A stretch of 36,454 nucleotides of DNA from a virus: positions 1 through 36,454 of the IMG/VR virus record IMGVR_UViG_3300048044_000171; one strand, written 5' to 3'. Shown here piece after piece: positions 6,423-13,482 of this stretch. The position numbers and the translations under genes were made by a program. The notes below the pieces were generated by a model that was not told where the DNA came from, did not search any database, and saw nothing but the letters and a program-made list of their open reading frames with translations. Numbering within the stretch: position 1 is the first letter of the stretch; every line of letters begins with the position of its first letter.

Positions 6423-7410
6423 TCAGTCCTTACCTGCAATGGTTGGTGATTTTACTCAGGAGCAAGTTGATTTAGTAAAGCGAACAATTGCGAAAGGTGC
6501 CACTGATGATGAATTAAAGATGTTCATATATTTGGCTAATAAATATGGACTCGATCCTTTTGCGAAGGAAATTTGGTTTATTAAGCGTGTGAAGAAGGCC
6601 AAGGATGGTAAAGGTCAGTGGGGTTATCCGCGGCTGCCCAATGGTGATATTGATTATTCTGATGCTGAAACAGTTATTATGACTAGTCGAGATGGTTATC
6701 TAAAAATTGCACAGCAAAATTCGGATTATGATGGTTTGATTGCTTTTGTAGTAAAAGAGGGAGACGACTTCTATATTGATGCTGACGAATATAAGGTGCA
6801 TCACCGATTTGGAACAGATCGAGGAAAAATCATTGGTGCATGGGCCCGTTGTGATCGAGAAGGTAGAAAGCCACAACTGACGTTTGTTGATTTTAGTGAA
6901 TACAATACTGGAAAAGGAGTTTGGGAGAAATATCCAAGTTCTATGATTCAGAAAGTCGCAGAAACTTTTGTACTGAAACGGCAATTTAATATTTCTGGTT
7001 TGGTTACACAGGAAGAATTAAATATTACTCAGATTGATGATCCGTCCCCAGTGGCTCCGGTAAATGTTACCCAACATGAAGCTATCGCTGAAGATCCAAA
7101 GCAGGATGTATCTGAATTTTCCAAGGCTCAGAAAGCCATTGGGGATATGCGACAAGAAGAAAAGCGAACTGCATCTCAACATGAAGGCAATGAGATCACA
7201 GTCAACGATTTGGTTTTAGCGGGGAAAATGGCTGACATGAAGATTAATGATCTTAAGGATCTGGCAGCCAGGATTTCAGGCGGTGAGGCAATATGGCCCA
7301 AAGTACCAGTTGATATTTTGTCAAATATGAGAATAGTAATTGAAGCTATAGCCAAAGCAGGTAAGAATTATTCCGATTATAAGGCTGAAATGGCTAAAGT
7401 CGGTGCATAG
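6415..7410 (+). CDS. bet: Phage recombination protein Bet (RecT/Redβ family)
   Basis: 331-residue single-strand annealing protein that pairs complementary DNA strands during phage recombination and replication. The core (about residues 15-205) carries the Bet-family pattern: ATDDELKMFIYLANKYGLDPFAKEIWFI in pieces, the VIMTSRDGYLKIAQ strand-helix, the WARCDREG hairpin and the closing YPSSMIQKVAETFVLKRQF helix. A variable linker and a helical C-terminal domain follow, probably for binding an SSB or partner protein. No lambda-exo-like nuclease is seen next to it; the nearest nuclease is the DUF1064 gene at 9798. Confidence 0.93.
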   Translation: MANQSLPAMVGDFTQEQVDLVKRTIAKGATDDELKMFIYLANKYGLDPFAKEIWFIKRVKKAKDGKGQWGYPRLPNGDIDYSDAETVIMTSRDGYLKIAQQNSDYDGLIAFVVKEGDDFYIDADEYKVHHRFGTDRGKIIGAWARCDREGRKPQLTFVDFSEYNTGKGVWEKYPSSMIQKVAETFVLKRQFNISGLVTQEELNITQIDDPSPVAPVNVTQHEAIAEDPKQDVSEFSKAQKAIGDMRQEEKRTASQHEGNEITVNDLVLAGKMADMKINDLKDLAARISGGEAIWPKVPVDILSNMRIVIEAIAKAGKNYSDYKAEMAKVGA

Positions 7411-7413
7411 AAA

Positions 7414-7608
7414 ATGCGTTGCAAACGCTGCCATAAAGTCCTGAAAGATCAAACATCGATTGAACGAAAATACGGGTCTATATGTTTTGCTAAGCGGCAA
7501 CAAGAATTGTTTGAACAGATTGAACTAAACTTTAATCCGTTGTTTGCACCAGGAATATCTGCTTTACAGAAGCATGAAATAATCAACCAAGTACTAAGAC
7601 TTAAATAA
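7414..7608 (+). CDS. Small zinc-finger protein (DUF6011-like)
   Basis: 64 residues beginning MRCKRCHKVLKDQTSIERKYG followed by a third cysteine in SICFAKR, the arrangement of the short treble-clef-like DUF6011 proteins found in many phages. It starts 3 nt after the recombinase stop and is probably in the same operon. Role unknown; nucleic-acid or partner binding is plausible. Confidence 0.7.
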   Translation: MRCKRCHKVLKDQTSIERKYGSICFAKRQQELFEQIELNFNPLFAPGISALQKHEIINQVLRLK

Positions 7609-7672
7609 TTATAAGGGCAGACTACATACAACTAGGCTGCCCTATACCTTAAAAATTATGTGGGGTGAGAAG

Positions 7673-8143
7673 ATGATTAGACTCAAAAAAGTCAAAGTCA
7701 CTAATGACAATAAAATCATGATGGTTTACGAGAAGCAGAGTAAAACAGGGGCATGGGATGAATATTCGTTTTCTTGTTCAGAGAAGGCACGGCCGGAGTT
7801 TTATAAGGCTCTGGAAGCTTTGGCGCCCCATGTAATTGAAATGTGCGAGTTGCCTAATGATTATTTATCAAGGATTGAAGTAAAAGGTGTGTCATTTAGT
7901 TATGGCGGAGAAAAAGAAGTCATGGGGGCCACAATATCTGCTGCTATGAAATTAAATGATTCCTATTGCAATCTTAATTTAAATACGCCACACAAAGCAT
8001 CGGATTCATATTCGGATGGACCAGCAGATGAAATGCAGCTTTTATCCGACAAGTGTATTAAAGCCATAGATTGCCTATGTGAGGAAGCTCAGCTTTATAT
8101 TGACGGTGATCGAGCGCAAGGAAAGTTATTTGATGTAGCTTGA
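7673..8143 (+). CDS. Conserved phage early protein, function unknown
   Basis: 156 residues. The ATG at 7673 follows GGGGTGAG; the in-frame ATG at 7658 overlaps that site. The sequence (MVYEKQSKTGAWDEYSFSC..., SFSYGGEKEVMGATISAAMKL, ending QGKLFDVA) resembles a widespread uncharacterised family found next to phage single-strand annealing proteins. Mixed alpha/beta, no catalytic motif evident. Association with recombination/replication is by position. Confidence 0.7.
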   Translation: MIRLKKVKVTNDNKIMMVYEKQSKTGAWDEYSFSCSEKARPEFYKALEALAPHVIEMCELPNDYLSRIEVKGVSFSYGGEKEVMGATISAAMKLNDSYCNLNLNTPHKASDSYSDGPADEMQLLSDKCIKAIDCLCEEAQLYIDGDRAQGKLFDVA

Positions 8144-8158
8144 TAGGGTGGTGTAACA

Positions 8159-9112
8159 ATGGCTAGGCCAGCAAAAGAAGGTTTGGATTATTTTTCTCTT
8201 GATACGGATATTGCAAACGATGACAAAATGAAGCTAATTAAAGCAAAACATGGCCTAGTTGGTTTTGCCATCGTTGTTCTCCTATTAACGAAGATTTATC
8301 ATAACGGCTATTTTTATCAGTGGTCGGAGGATGAGCTGTATCTTTTTTCAGATGATGCTAGGACTGATATAAATACCGTATCAATGGTAGTTAATGACTG
8401 CATTAATAAGGGTTTATTCAGTAAGAAACTATATGATAAATATGGAATATTGACGTCGCACGGAGTACAAAAGAGGTTTTTACAGGCTACTACTAAGCGA
8501 AAAAAAATCATTTTAATTCGTGAATATTTCATCGCAGATGACTATATTCAAACCATTAAATTAGATAACGTTACATTTACTACGGTTTTTTCCGTCAATA
8601 ACCCCATTGCTGATGAGTTAATGACGGAAGAAATACCACAAAGTAAAGTAAAGGAAAGTAAAGAGAAAGAAAAGGATAAAGATCTTTTTGTCCCGACTGT
8701 CGTCGAGGACAGGGCAAGCAATAAGAAATATCATTTTGACCAAGATCATTTGGCGCTGGCTGAGCGGCTCAAACGGCGTATTCTCGAAAACAAGGCTGAT
8801 GCTAAAGTACCGGCTGCTCTTGATCAGTGGGCTGATACCATACGCCTCATGATGGAGCGGGACGAACGGGAGTACGGAAAAATTGTTGCAGTGATTGACT
8901 GGTGCCAACAAGATAACTTTTGGCGACAAAACATTTTAAGTGTCAGTAAGTTGCGAGAAAAGTTTGATCAGCTTGAATTAAAAATGCTTTCTTGTCCAGC
9001 TGGCACTAATAATTTAACCAAGCGTCAGCTGGATGATATCAAGCGTAGGAGGTTGGCGGAAGAATATGACCGGATCAAAAGCGGACAGCTTAATCACGCA
9101 GTGCAAGGCTAA
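8159..9112 (+). CDS. Replication protein, DUF4373 (Lin1244/Lin1753-like) N-terminal domain
   Basis: 317 residues. The N terminus (GLDYFSLDTDIANDDKMKLI, followed by HGLVGFAIVVLLLTKIY) is typical of the DUF4373 winged-helix domain of Firmicute phage and plasmid replication initiators. A lysine-rich linker near residues 160-175 separates it from a helical C-terminal part that probably contacts DNA or the helicase. In related phages this domain recognises the origin, often located within the gene itself. The downstream gene overlaps its end and looks like a helicase-loader partner. Confidence 0.88.
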   Translation: MARPAKEGLDYFSLDTDIANDDKMKLIKAKHGLVGFAIVVLLLTKIYHNGYFYQWSEDELYLFSDDARTDINTVSMVVNDCINKGLFSKKLYDKYGILTSHGVQKRFLQATTKRKKIILIREYFIADDYIQTIKLDNVTFTTVFSVNNPIADELMTEEIPQSKVKESKEKEKDKDLFVPTVVEDRASNKKYHFDQDHLALAERLKRRILENKADAKVPAALDQWADTIRLMMERDEREYGKIVAVIDWCQQDNFWRQNILSVSKLREKFDQLELKMLSCPAGTNNLTKRQLDDIKRRRLAEEYDRIKSGQLNHAVQG

Positions 9113-9671
9113 TTTTCCAACTGAGTTTAGTTTTGACACGACTGACACTATGGGATTATGGCTCAAAATGTTTGGTAACGTAGCTGATGATGTTATGGAA
9201 ACGGCGATTCGGTACTGCTTGCTAAGTTGCAAAAAATTTCCGACTGTGGCCGACATAAAAAGTGCAATCAGCGAAATAAATCGCGATTTAAGTTATCAAA
9301 GTAAGCCGCAACTTGAAGCACCAAGAGCGAAATGGATGTCTAAAGCTGCATCAAAGGCTGCTGCCATTGTTCGTGAAAGTAGAGCAAAAGAATTCCTTGA
9401 TCGTCTTGATTATTCCGACTTACATATTTACGCAAAACAGTATTTCCCTGATATAGCGATTGATATAGTCAAAGAAAATTCGAATGTAGTCCAATACTGC
9501 ATGGAAGAAAACAACCGTTGTACTGGTTGTCAGTGGACAGATGGAAGGTGCCACAGTGATGGCTATTATCCGGTACCAGTGTTAAATAAAAACGGTTCGA
9601 TTTCTTGGGAAATGAAAATGTGTGGAAAGAAGGCGAGTGCATGCGGAATGAACCGTCGCCAAAGTGCATAG
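9066..9671 (+). CDS. Helicase-loader candidate (G39P-like) with C-terminal zinc site
   Basis: 201 residues. The N-terminal 75 residues (LWLKMFGNVADDVMETAIRYCL, then CKKFPTVADIKSAI) match the helical G39P-like domain that binds the replicative helicase in SPP1-type phages. The C terminus has four cysteines (CMEENNRCTGCQ...GRC), a probable zinc ribbon. The ATG at 9066 is preferred over an upstream ATT/ATG-poor extension; an AGGAGG stands about 13 nt before and GGCGGAAG closer. It overlaps the DUF4373 gene by 47 nt, so the pair is probably co-translated and works together at replication start. Confidence 0.75.
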   Translation: MTGSKADSLITQCKANFPTEFSFDTTDTMGLWLKMFGNVADDVMETAIRYCLLSCKKFPTVADIKSAISEINRDLSYQSKPQLEAPRAKWMSKAASKAAAIVRESRAKEFLDRLDYSDLHIYAKQYFPDIAIDIVKENSNVVQYCMEENNRCTGCQWTDGRCHSDGYYPVPVLNKNGSISWEMKMCGKKASACGMNRRQSA

Positions 9672-9805
9672 ATTGCCAGCTTGTAGCGAAAGGAATATAT
9701 CCTTATCCTGTCTGTTATAAGTCACCGGGTAACGAAGGAATGGCAATTAAGATTGACTGGCGTAAATCAGCCGAGAATTGCCGAGCGTTTAAGCGGAATG
9801 GTTAG
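9641..9805 (+). CDS. Small cysteine-containing protein
   Basis: 54 residues; ATG at 9641 preceded by GAAGGCGAG and overlapping the end of the loader gene by 31 nt. The motif CIDCQLVAKG...PVCYK...NCRAFKR has four cysteines spaced as in a small zinc-binding domain. It overlaps the DUF1064 gene by 8 nt. The dense overlaps support translation; function unknown. Confidence 0.55.
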   Translation: MRNEPSPKCIDCQLVAKGIYPYPVCYKSPGNEGMAIKIDWRKSAENCRAFKRNG

Positions 9806-10211
9806 CTTGTCATGGGATCACTTATCACCAGCGGTGAAACGGCTAAATTCACAACTTAAAGACGTTTTAAAGGCCGAAAAGAAGTCCAAGTATCACAGTA
9901 AGAAGGTAATGATTGACGGTATCACTTTTGACAGCCAGAAAGAGGCTAATCGGTACTGTGACCTGCTTTTAGAGCAAAGAGCAGGGCTAGTTGATCGGAT
10001 AGAGCTGCAGCCAAGCTTTTTGTTGCAGGCTGGATATATGGACAGCGGTAAGAAGGTCAGAGATATGTATTATGTGGCTGATTTTCAAGTTTGGTATAAA
10101 GATGGACGGATTGTTGTGATTGACACGAAGGGATTTAAGACGCAGGTTTACCGGATGAAGAAAAAGCTATTTCGTAGGAAATACCCGGATATTGATTTTG
10201 TGGAAGAGTGA
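9798..10211 (+). CDS. DUF1064 nuclease (PD-(D/E)XK fold)
   Basis: 137 residues from the ATG at 9798; a TTG at 9753 would extend it but runs deep into the neighbour. The body shows the DUF1064 pattern: KYHSKKVMIDGITFDSQKEA, IELQPSFLL, YVADFQVWYKDGRIVVIDTKG and a lysine-rich closing helix. The ADF...DTKG residues fit the metal-binding acids and lysine of a PD-(D/E)XK nuclease. Members occur in replication clusters of Firmicute phages and are proposed to act as resolvases or end-processing nucleases; the exact substrate is not known. Confidence 0.85.
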   Translation: MVSLSWDHLSPAVKRLNSQLKDVLKAEKKSKYHSKKVMIDGITFDSQKEANRYCDLLLEQRAGLVDRIELQPSFLLQAGYMDSGKKVRDMYYVADFQVWYKDGRIVVIDTKGFKTQVYRMKKKLFRRKYPDIDFVEE

Positions 10212-10279
10212 ATTATCGGTTATGAATTGTTATGGTTCCACGCGTATAAGAAAACAACTCAAACAAAGGAGGCGTTGAT

Positions 10280-10327
10280 ATGGCACTAAAAATGCTCAGC
10301 CTCTTCAGCATTGAACAGAGGACATAA
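10280..10327 (+). CDS. Possible 15-residue leader peptide
   Basis: ATG with a textbook AAAGGAGG site 7 nt upstream, encoding MALKMLSLFSIEQRT. Two more ribosome sites in this gene-poor region lead into three- and six-codon frames (start near 10381, and GTG at 10641-10661), both followed by or containing ATTTATAGCAT. They could be leader peptides or the decayed starts of lost genes. Translation is unproven. Confidence 0.25.
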   Translation: MALKMLSLFSIEQRT

Positions 10328-10361
10328 AAAAACAGCTATGACCTGGTGAGTGGTCCTAGCT
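10323..10361 (-). terminator. Leftward intrinsic terminator
   Basis: On the minus strand AGCTAGGACC (10361-10352) and GGTCATAGCT (10343-10334) pair with one mismatch around an 8-nt loop and are followed by G and seven Ts. It has no terminator shape on the plus strand. The only leftward gene upstream is at 10671-10928, so that transcript probably carries a 3' extension of about 310 nt. Confidence 0.65.
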
Positions 10362-10404
10362 AAAAGGAGAGGAAAAACAGTTTGCATTTATAGCATTATC
10401 ATTA

Positions 10405-10600
10405 AATTGGCTTTTATACATGGAAAAGCCAGAGTCATCAGCAAATTGACTCTGGTTACCCATTAAGTAGACCCATTTATAGTATACCTGATCAATAAGG
10501 CTTTTTACATGGAAATACGTGGAAAGGCTAGAGTCCTAGTCGCGACAGACTTGGAACCCTAGCAATCCATAGGAAAGAATGAACTTTCCTTGTTAATAGG
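10405..10600. other. Structured repeat-bearing non-coding region
   Basis: Two imperfect copies of GGCTTTT(A)TACATGGAAA lie at 10409 and about 10498. Copy one forms GGCTTTT/AAAAGCC (10409-10415 with 10424-10430) and runs into a perfect 9-bp stem CCAGAGTCA/TGACTCTGG (10429-10437 with 10447-10455). Copy two is followed by a long interrupted stem from GCTAG (10527) to CTAGC (10563). A third stem GGAAAG/CTTTCC lies at 10572-10589. The region sits between genes and within the predicted 3' part of a leftward transcript; it may be a structured RNA on either strand. No coding frame of note. Confidence 0.45.
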
Positions 10601-10670
10601 ATGCCCAAAGATAAACAGATTATGCGGGAGGTGTTAATAAGTGAAGGAATTTATAGCATAAACAACATAT

Positions 10671-10928
10671 TTAAAAAATGATTTTATATACGGCCCAGTC
10701 CTTATCATTTTGGTGACAATAAACTACGTTATTGATTTCATTTGCATCAATTTTCTTTTTAAAGCGTTTTCCTACTTTGAGGATTGATGGATTAGGATAT
10801 TGCTTCCATTCAATAAGTGTGAATAACTCTGGAATAGAAAATTCGCTTGTGATTTTATTATTCCTGCGATTGTTTACCGCAGAAATGATTTTTTGATACA
10901 TTTCAACTTCTATATCGGTAAAACCCAT
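10671..10928 (-). CDS. Leftward accessory small protein (DUF1413-like?)
   Basis: 85 residues, basic, oriented against its neighbours. The middle, SIPELFTLIEWKQYP then GKRFKKKIDANEI, and the ending DWAVYKIIF recall the short DUF1413-type proteins (W, then GxxFK...V/I), but the match is from memory and weak. A GGAGG site precedes the ATG and a sigma-H-like promoter lies about 40 bp upstream. A terminator for this strand lies at 10323-10361. As a self-contained opposite-strand cassette between early and late regions it looks like a moron; function unknown. Confidence 0.65.
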   Translation of the reverse strand: MGFTDIEVEMYQKIISAVNNRRNNKITSEFSIPELFTLIEWKQYPNPSILKVGKRFKKKIDANEINNVVYCHQNDKDWAVYKIIF

Positions 10929-10966
10929 AAATATCAGCCTCCTAAAATGTGAGCATGCTTTTGTTA

Positions 10967-10994
10967 ATTCTTGAAATGCAAAAAAAAATCCTTT
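10967..10994 (-). promoter_or_regulatory. Sigma-H-like promoter for the leftward gene
   Basis: The minus strand reads AAAGGATTT and, 18 nt after AGGA, a perfect GAAT. The only departure from the sigma-H consensus is C instead of R three bases before GAAT. It lies about 40 bp from the start codon at 10928. Confidence 0.5.
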
Positions 10995-11030
10995 GTGGCA
11001 AAGAATAATATGATAATTGGAGTGTGCATT

Positions 11031-11516
11031 ATGAAAGCCATAACCATCTTGCAGCCGTGGGCAAGCCTGATAGCCTGCGGCGCGAAGAAGATAGAGACAC
11101 GGAGCTGGGCGACGAAATATAGGGGATCAATTGCGATTCATGCGGGGAAAGGAACGCAAAATATCAATCTATGCAGGCAACGAATATTTTGGGCTAATTT
11201 ATGGCCATATGAAATAGCAGCGCAATATTCGTTACAAGAAAGAATAGATGATTTTTTACCTTTGGGTGCTGTAATTGCCATAGCTGACTTGGTTGATTGC
11301 GTTAAGGTAGTTGGGCGTGTATCACTAAAAATAGGTGATGAAAAGAATACTGTAGCATGCTTGGATAATGACGTGAGGATTATGGGGAATGAATTTGCCT
11401 TTGGCGATTACGAAATTGGCCGCTATGCATGGATACTGGATAATGTACGGAAGATTGGTCCGGTACCAGCGAAAGGTATGCAACGAATTTGGAATTGGGA
11501 GGGTGAGCAGCCATGA
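11031..11516 (+). CDS. ASCH-domain protein
   Basis: 161 residues from the ATG at 11031, which follows GGAGTG. The start MKAITILQPWASLIACGAKK, then ETRSW and YRGSIAIHAGK, is the signature of ASCH domains (PUA-like fold), with a further WxxxNVRKI-type strand near the end. ASCH proteins bind RNA or modified nucleosides, and some have nuclease or amidohydrolase activity; in phages the role is mostly unknown. It starts the block leading to the late regulator. A longer in-frame extension upstream lacks a ribosome site. Confidence 0.88.
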   Translation: MKAITILQPWASLIACGAKKIETRSWATKYRGSIAIHAGKGTQNINLCRQRIFWANLWPYEIAAQYSLQERIDDFLPLGAVIAIADLVDCVKVVGRVSLKIGDEKNTVACLDNDVRIMGNEFAFGDYEIGRYAWILDNVRKIGPVPAKGMQRIWNWEGEQP

Positions 11517-11674
11517 GCCCATGCAAAGTACGCCAAGCAACTGCAGCCGAGTTGGCAGAAGCAAATAAATTGCCGAAGCCAAAGAAGCCTATACATTATG
11601 ACCGAAGCCCGGTATTTAGGCGGCGTGATAAGAATAGTATGAGGGTAGCTGGCACTGGCTGGCAATCGAGGTAA
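11513..11674 (+). CDS. Small basic protein
   Basis: 53 residues (starts MSPCKVRQATAAELAEANKL, then a proline/lysine-rich stretch and PVFRRRDKN). ATG overlaps the ASCH stop (ATGA) and GGAGGGTGA lies 6 nt upstream, so translation is likely. No family recognised; the charge suggests nucleic-acid binding or an unstructured adaptor. Confidence 0.55.
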   Translation: MSPCKVRQATAAELAEANKLPKPKKPIHYDRSPVFRRRDKNSMRVAGTGWQSR

Positions 11675-11811
11675 TGGGGGTTTTTGAATTATTGATTATA
11701 GTGGGATTTATTTTTGGAATGACAGTGGCAATTACGATTGCACTGGCTGCAGGAAAGAATGTAAATGGATTAAAAAGAGCTGTGTTATATAGGCTCATGG
11801 ACAAAGAATAA
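11674..11811 (+). CDS. Small single-pass membrane protein
   Basis: 45 residues: an N-terminal hydrophobic helix (FELLIIVGFIFGMTVAITIA) and a short basic tail ending YRLMDKE. The ATG overlaps the previous stop (TAATG), indicating coupled translation. Function unknown. Confidence 0.5.
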   Translation: MGVFELLIIVGFIFGMTVAITIALAAGKNVNGLKRAVLYRLMDKE

Positions 11812-11817
11812 AGCAAG

Positions 11818-11845
11818 AGCAGGCACGTTGGGGAGCGTGTCTGCT
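11818..11845 (+). other. Strong hairpin before the late-regulator gene
   Basis: AGCAGGCACG (11818-11827) pairs with CGTGTCTGCT (11836-11845), one G-U, 8-nt loop. It lacks a T-run, so it is more likely a pause or processing site than a terminator. A TATAAT at 11854-11859 follows, without a good -35. Confidence 0.45.
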
Positions 11846-11876
11846 TTGGTGCGTATAATCGGGGGAGGGGTTAACC

Positions 11877-12338
11877 ATGGATTGCATTAGAGAGGCTGAA
11901 AACTATTTGCGATATTATCGTGACTTACATAAGAGTATTAAACACGCGGATCGGATTATCAGTCAGCTTATAGGCCAGTCGGCACCGAAGCCAATCAACG
12001 CGATTGTTTTAGAGGCTACAGGCGTTAGGGCATCTAATCCACGTAACACTTTGAATCAGATGTATCAGCTGCAGAAGTGGCAGGAGATAAGAGAACGGAC
12101 GCTGACCGAGATTGCTAAGGTTGATGACGTTCTTGATTCAATCTGTATTGATCCGGGCTGTGAACGGTACAAGGAATTGCTGTATATGTGGTATGTTGAG
12201 AAACTGGATAAAGAAACTATTGCAGAGGCACTTGGATACAGTAAAAATTCAAAGCAAACTGTATATGACATGAGGCGGGTAGCTATTAAAAAATTTTCTG
12301 TCTCTTTATTTGGTATTGAGGCTTTACAGGCAATCTAA
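11877..12338 (+). CDS. ArpU/RinA-like late transcription regulator
   Basis: 153 residues, helical, with a sigma-region-4-like helix-turn-helix near the C terminus (KLDKETIAEALGYSKNSKQTVY, then MRRVAIKKFS). Such proteins sit at the end of early regions of Firmicute phages, just before the small terminase gene, and activate the late structural operon. The gene has GGGGGAGGGG upstream and is followed by the accessory island rather than directly by the packaging genes, so its target promoter must lie in or beyond the island. Assignment rests on domain type and position. Confidence 0.8.
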   Translation: MDCIREAENYLRYYRDLHKSIKHADRIISQLIGQSAPKPINAIVLEATGVRASNPRNTLNQMYQLQKWQEIRERTLTEIAKVDDVLDSICIDPGCERYKELLYMWYVEKLDKETIAEALGYSKNSKQTVYDMRRVAIKKFSVSLFGIEALQAI

Positions 12339-12375
12339 AAAAGAAAAAGTCTAGACGCTTTTTTGATTTTAGCTG

Positions 12376-12384
12376 TGTTATGAT
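12376..12384 (+). promoter_or_regulatory. Extended -10 promoter candidate
   Basis: TGTTATGAT is an extended -10 (TGn plus TATGAT). Seven bases after it the sequence GTGAAAAAT begins the 5' arm of the candidate RNA. No clear -35 is visible, which is tolerated by extended -10 promoters or could reflect activation by the late regulator just upstream. Confidence 0.45.
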
Positions 12385-12390
12385 GATATT

Positions 12391-12576
12391 GTGAAAAATT
12401 GTAATTAACTATAGAACGCTTGCATAAGATGATTGAAGTTGGCAAATGATGCTGATCACATGAATAGGGAAAGGTCGTTGAGCAAGATGTAGATGTGCCG
12501 TAATAGCGGCTGTGATTTTTCACCCTCCCCTGCACTATAATGACCAAAGGCTGCTCATTGAGCGGCCTTTTTTATT
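12391..12576 (+). ncRNA. Candidate structured small RNA, about 186 nt
   Basis: No coding frame of note lies here. The 5' sequence GTGAAAAAT (12391-12399) is the perfect complement of ATTTTTCAC (12515-12523), closing a domain of about 130 nt. Inside are CTTGC/GCAAG and the small hairpin GCCG-taatag-CGGC. The closing stem is followed by CCTCCCC, an anti-Shine-Dalgarno-like C-rich stretch, and then an intrinsic terminator. Promoter, closed fold, C-rich motif and terminator together suggest a trans-acting or 6S-like RNA. Alternatively it is a 5' leader of the cargo operon with an attenuator. A second TATAAT (12536-12541) is a competing explanation. Confidence 0.45.
12547..12576 (+). terminator. 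Rightward intrinsic terminator
   Basis: AAGGCTGCTC (12547-12556), loop ATT, GAGCGGCCTT (12560-12569), then a T-run. Ten base pairs with one G-U. It isolates the first cargo cassette from the early operon and ends the candidate RNA. Confidence 0.88.
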
Positions 12577-12577
12577 C

Positions 12578-12604
12578 GCAGGGAAATATCTCCTTTTGGC
12601 GAAA
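12578..12604 (+). promoter_or_regulatory. Sigma-H-like promoter, cargo cassette 1
   Basis: GCAGGGAAA...GGCGAAA: AGGG and GAAA separated by 17 nt. It shares GCAGG and an internal CCTTTTG with the two other island copies. It lies directly after the terminator and 34 bp before the DUF4145 gene. Confidence 0.5.
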
Positions 12605-12637
12605 GATGTATGAAGACGGTAAAAGGAGAGAAACAAC

Positions 12638-13366
12638 TTGGAAGATAAAGGTGCGATTGGAAAAGTACTGTTATGTATCTCTTGTGGAAATAAAACCTTT
12701 ATGGGGAAAGTTGCTAGCTATCAGGATAAGGAAGAGGAATGGGATGAGGATGATTATGAACGTTTCCACGTAGGCACAATTAGCAAGACATGGGAGCTGT
12801 ATTTTTGCCCTGTATGCCATAACGTCACTCTAGAGCTAATTCAATGGGAAGATTATCATGGTTGCCCGGAACCTAGAACTTATACAATCGTATATCCAGC
12901 TATGATGTCAAAATCTCAAGCTGTTCCAATGAAGATTAAAAGAGCATTTGATGCTGCTTTGAAAGTAAGAAATATTGATGGGGCAATTTGTGCCTTATCC
13001 ATAAGGCGAACGTTAGAAATGATGTGTAAAGAAAAAGGAGAAACTAAAGGTTCTTTATATCAGAAATTAACCAATCTAGCCCTTAAGGGAATCCTTCCGC
13101 CTATATTGGATAAAATGGCATCAGTATTAAGAACATTAGGTAATAATGCTGCCCATGCAGAAGATAAAGATTTTCCACCAAAATTAGTTTCTTCAATGAT
13201 TGAGTTTACTGAAATTATACTTGACTATGTTTATCTACTTCCGAAGAAACTTGCTGACATTCAATCTGATATTGACAAAGAAAAATCAAATTTCGCAACT
13301 CCAATTGCTGAAACTGATGCAAGTATGTCGGAAAATATAGATGTAAAGGATTTTTTTACAATTTAA
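12638..13366 (+). CDS. Zinc-ribbon DUF4145 protein, defence candidate
   Basis: 242 residues, TTG start about 9 nt after AAAAGGAGAG. The N terminus has two CxxC pairs (C13/C16 and C57/C60), a zinc ribbon. Residues 100-215 form the helical DUF4145 domain, with the pattern ALSIRRTLEMMCKEKG, LYQKL, GILPP and LRTLGNNAAHAED. R165 and H173 in that last motif resemble the HEPN-type arginine/histidine pair, so an RNase activity is possible. DUF4145 domains are common in restriction and other defence genes. It forms its own cassette with promoter and terminator, next to the two-gene membrane module. The first 62 residues and the tail after 215 show no other motif. Confidence 0.78.
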   Translation: MEDKGAIGKVLLCISCGNKTFMGKVASYQDKEEEWDEDDYERFHVGTISKTWELYFCPVCHNVTLELIQWEDYHGCPEPRTYTIVYPAMMSKSQAVPMKIKRAFDAALKVRNIDGAICALSIRRTLEMMCKEKGETKGSLYQKLTNLALKGILPPILDKMASVLRTLGNNAAHAEDKDFPPKLVSSMIEFTEIILDYVYLLPKKLADIQSDIDKEKSNFATPIAETDASMSENIDVKDFFTI

Positions 13367-13409
13367 GTTGTAAAAAGTGAGCTTCGGAAAGATAAAGAGC
13401 TTTTTTATT

Positions 13410-13436
13410 GCAGGTAAATGATTCCTTTTGCTGAAG
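13410..13436 (+). promoter_or_regulatory. Sigma-H-like promoter, cargo cassette 2
   Basis: GCAGGTAAA...GCTGAAG: AGGT and GAAG at 17 nt spacing, sharing GCAGG and ATTCCTTTTG-type core with the neighbours. A T-run that may belong to a weak terminator of the DUF4145 gene immediately precedes it (13401-13406). It drives the two-gene module. Confidence 0.5.
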
Positions 13437-13482
13437 TAGGTAAAAATTAATAGAAATTGCATTAGGCAAAGGAGTGTATGTC

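Noticed and set aside
7615-7642. GGGCAG/CTGCCC hairpin between two early genes
   Set aside because: Six pairs with a 16-nt loop and no T-run; insufficient to call a terminator or riboswitch.
10405-10928. Repeats plus a small gene as a type III toxin-antitoxin system
   Set aside because: The repeats lie downstream of the gene on the opposite side from the usual order, number only two and are imperfect, and the protein is half the usual toxin size.
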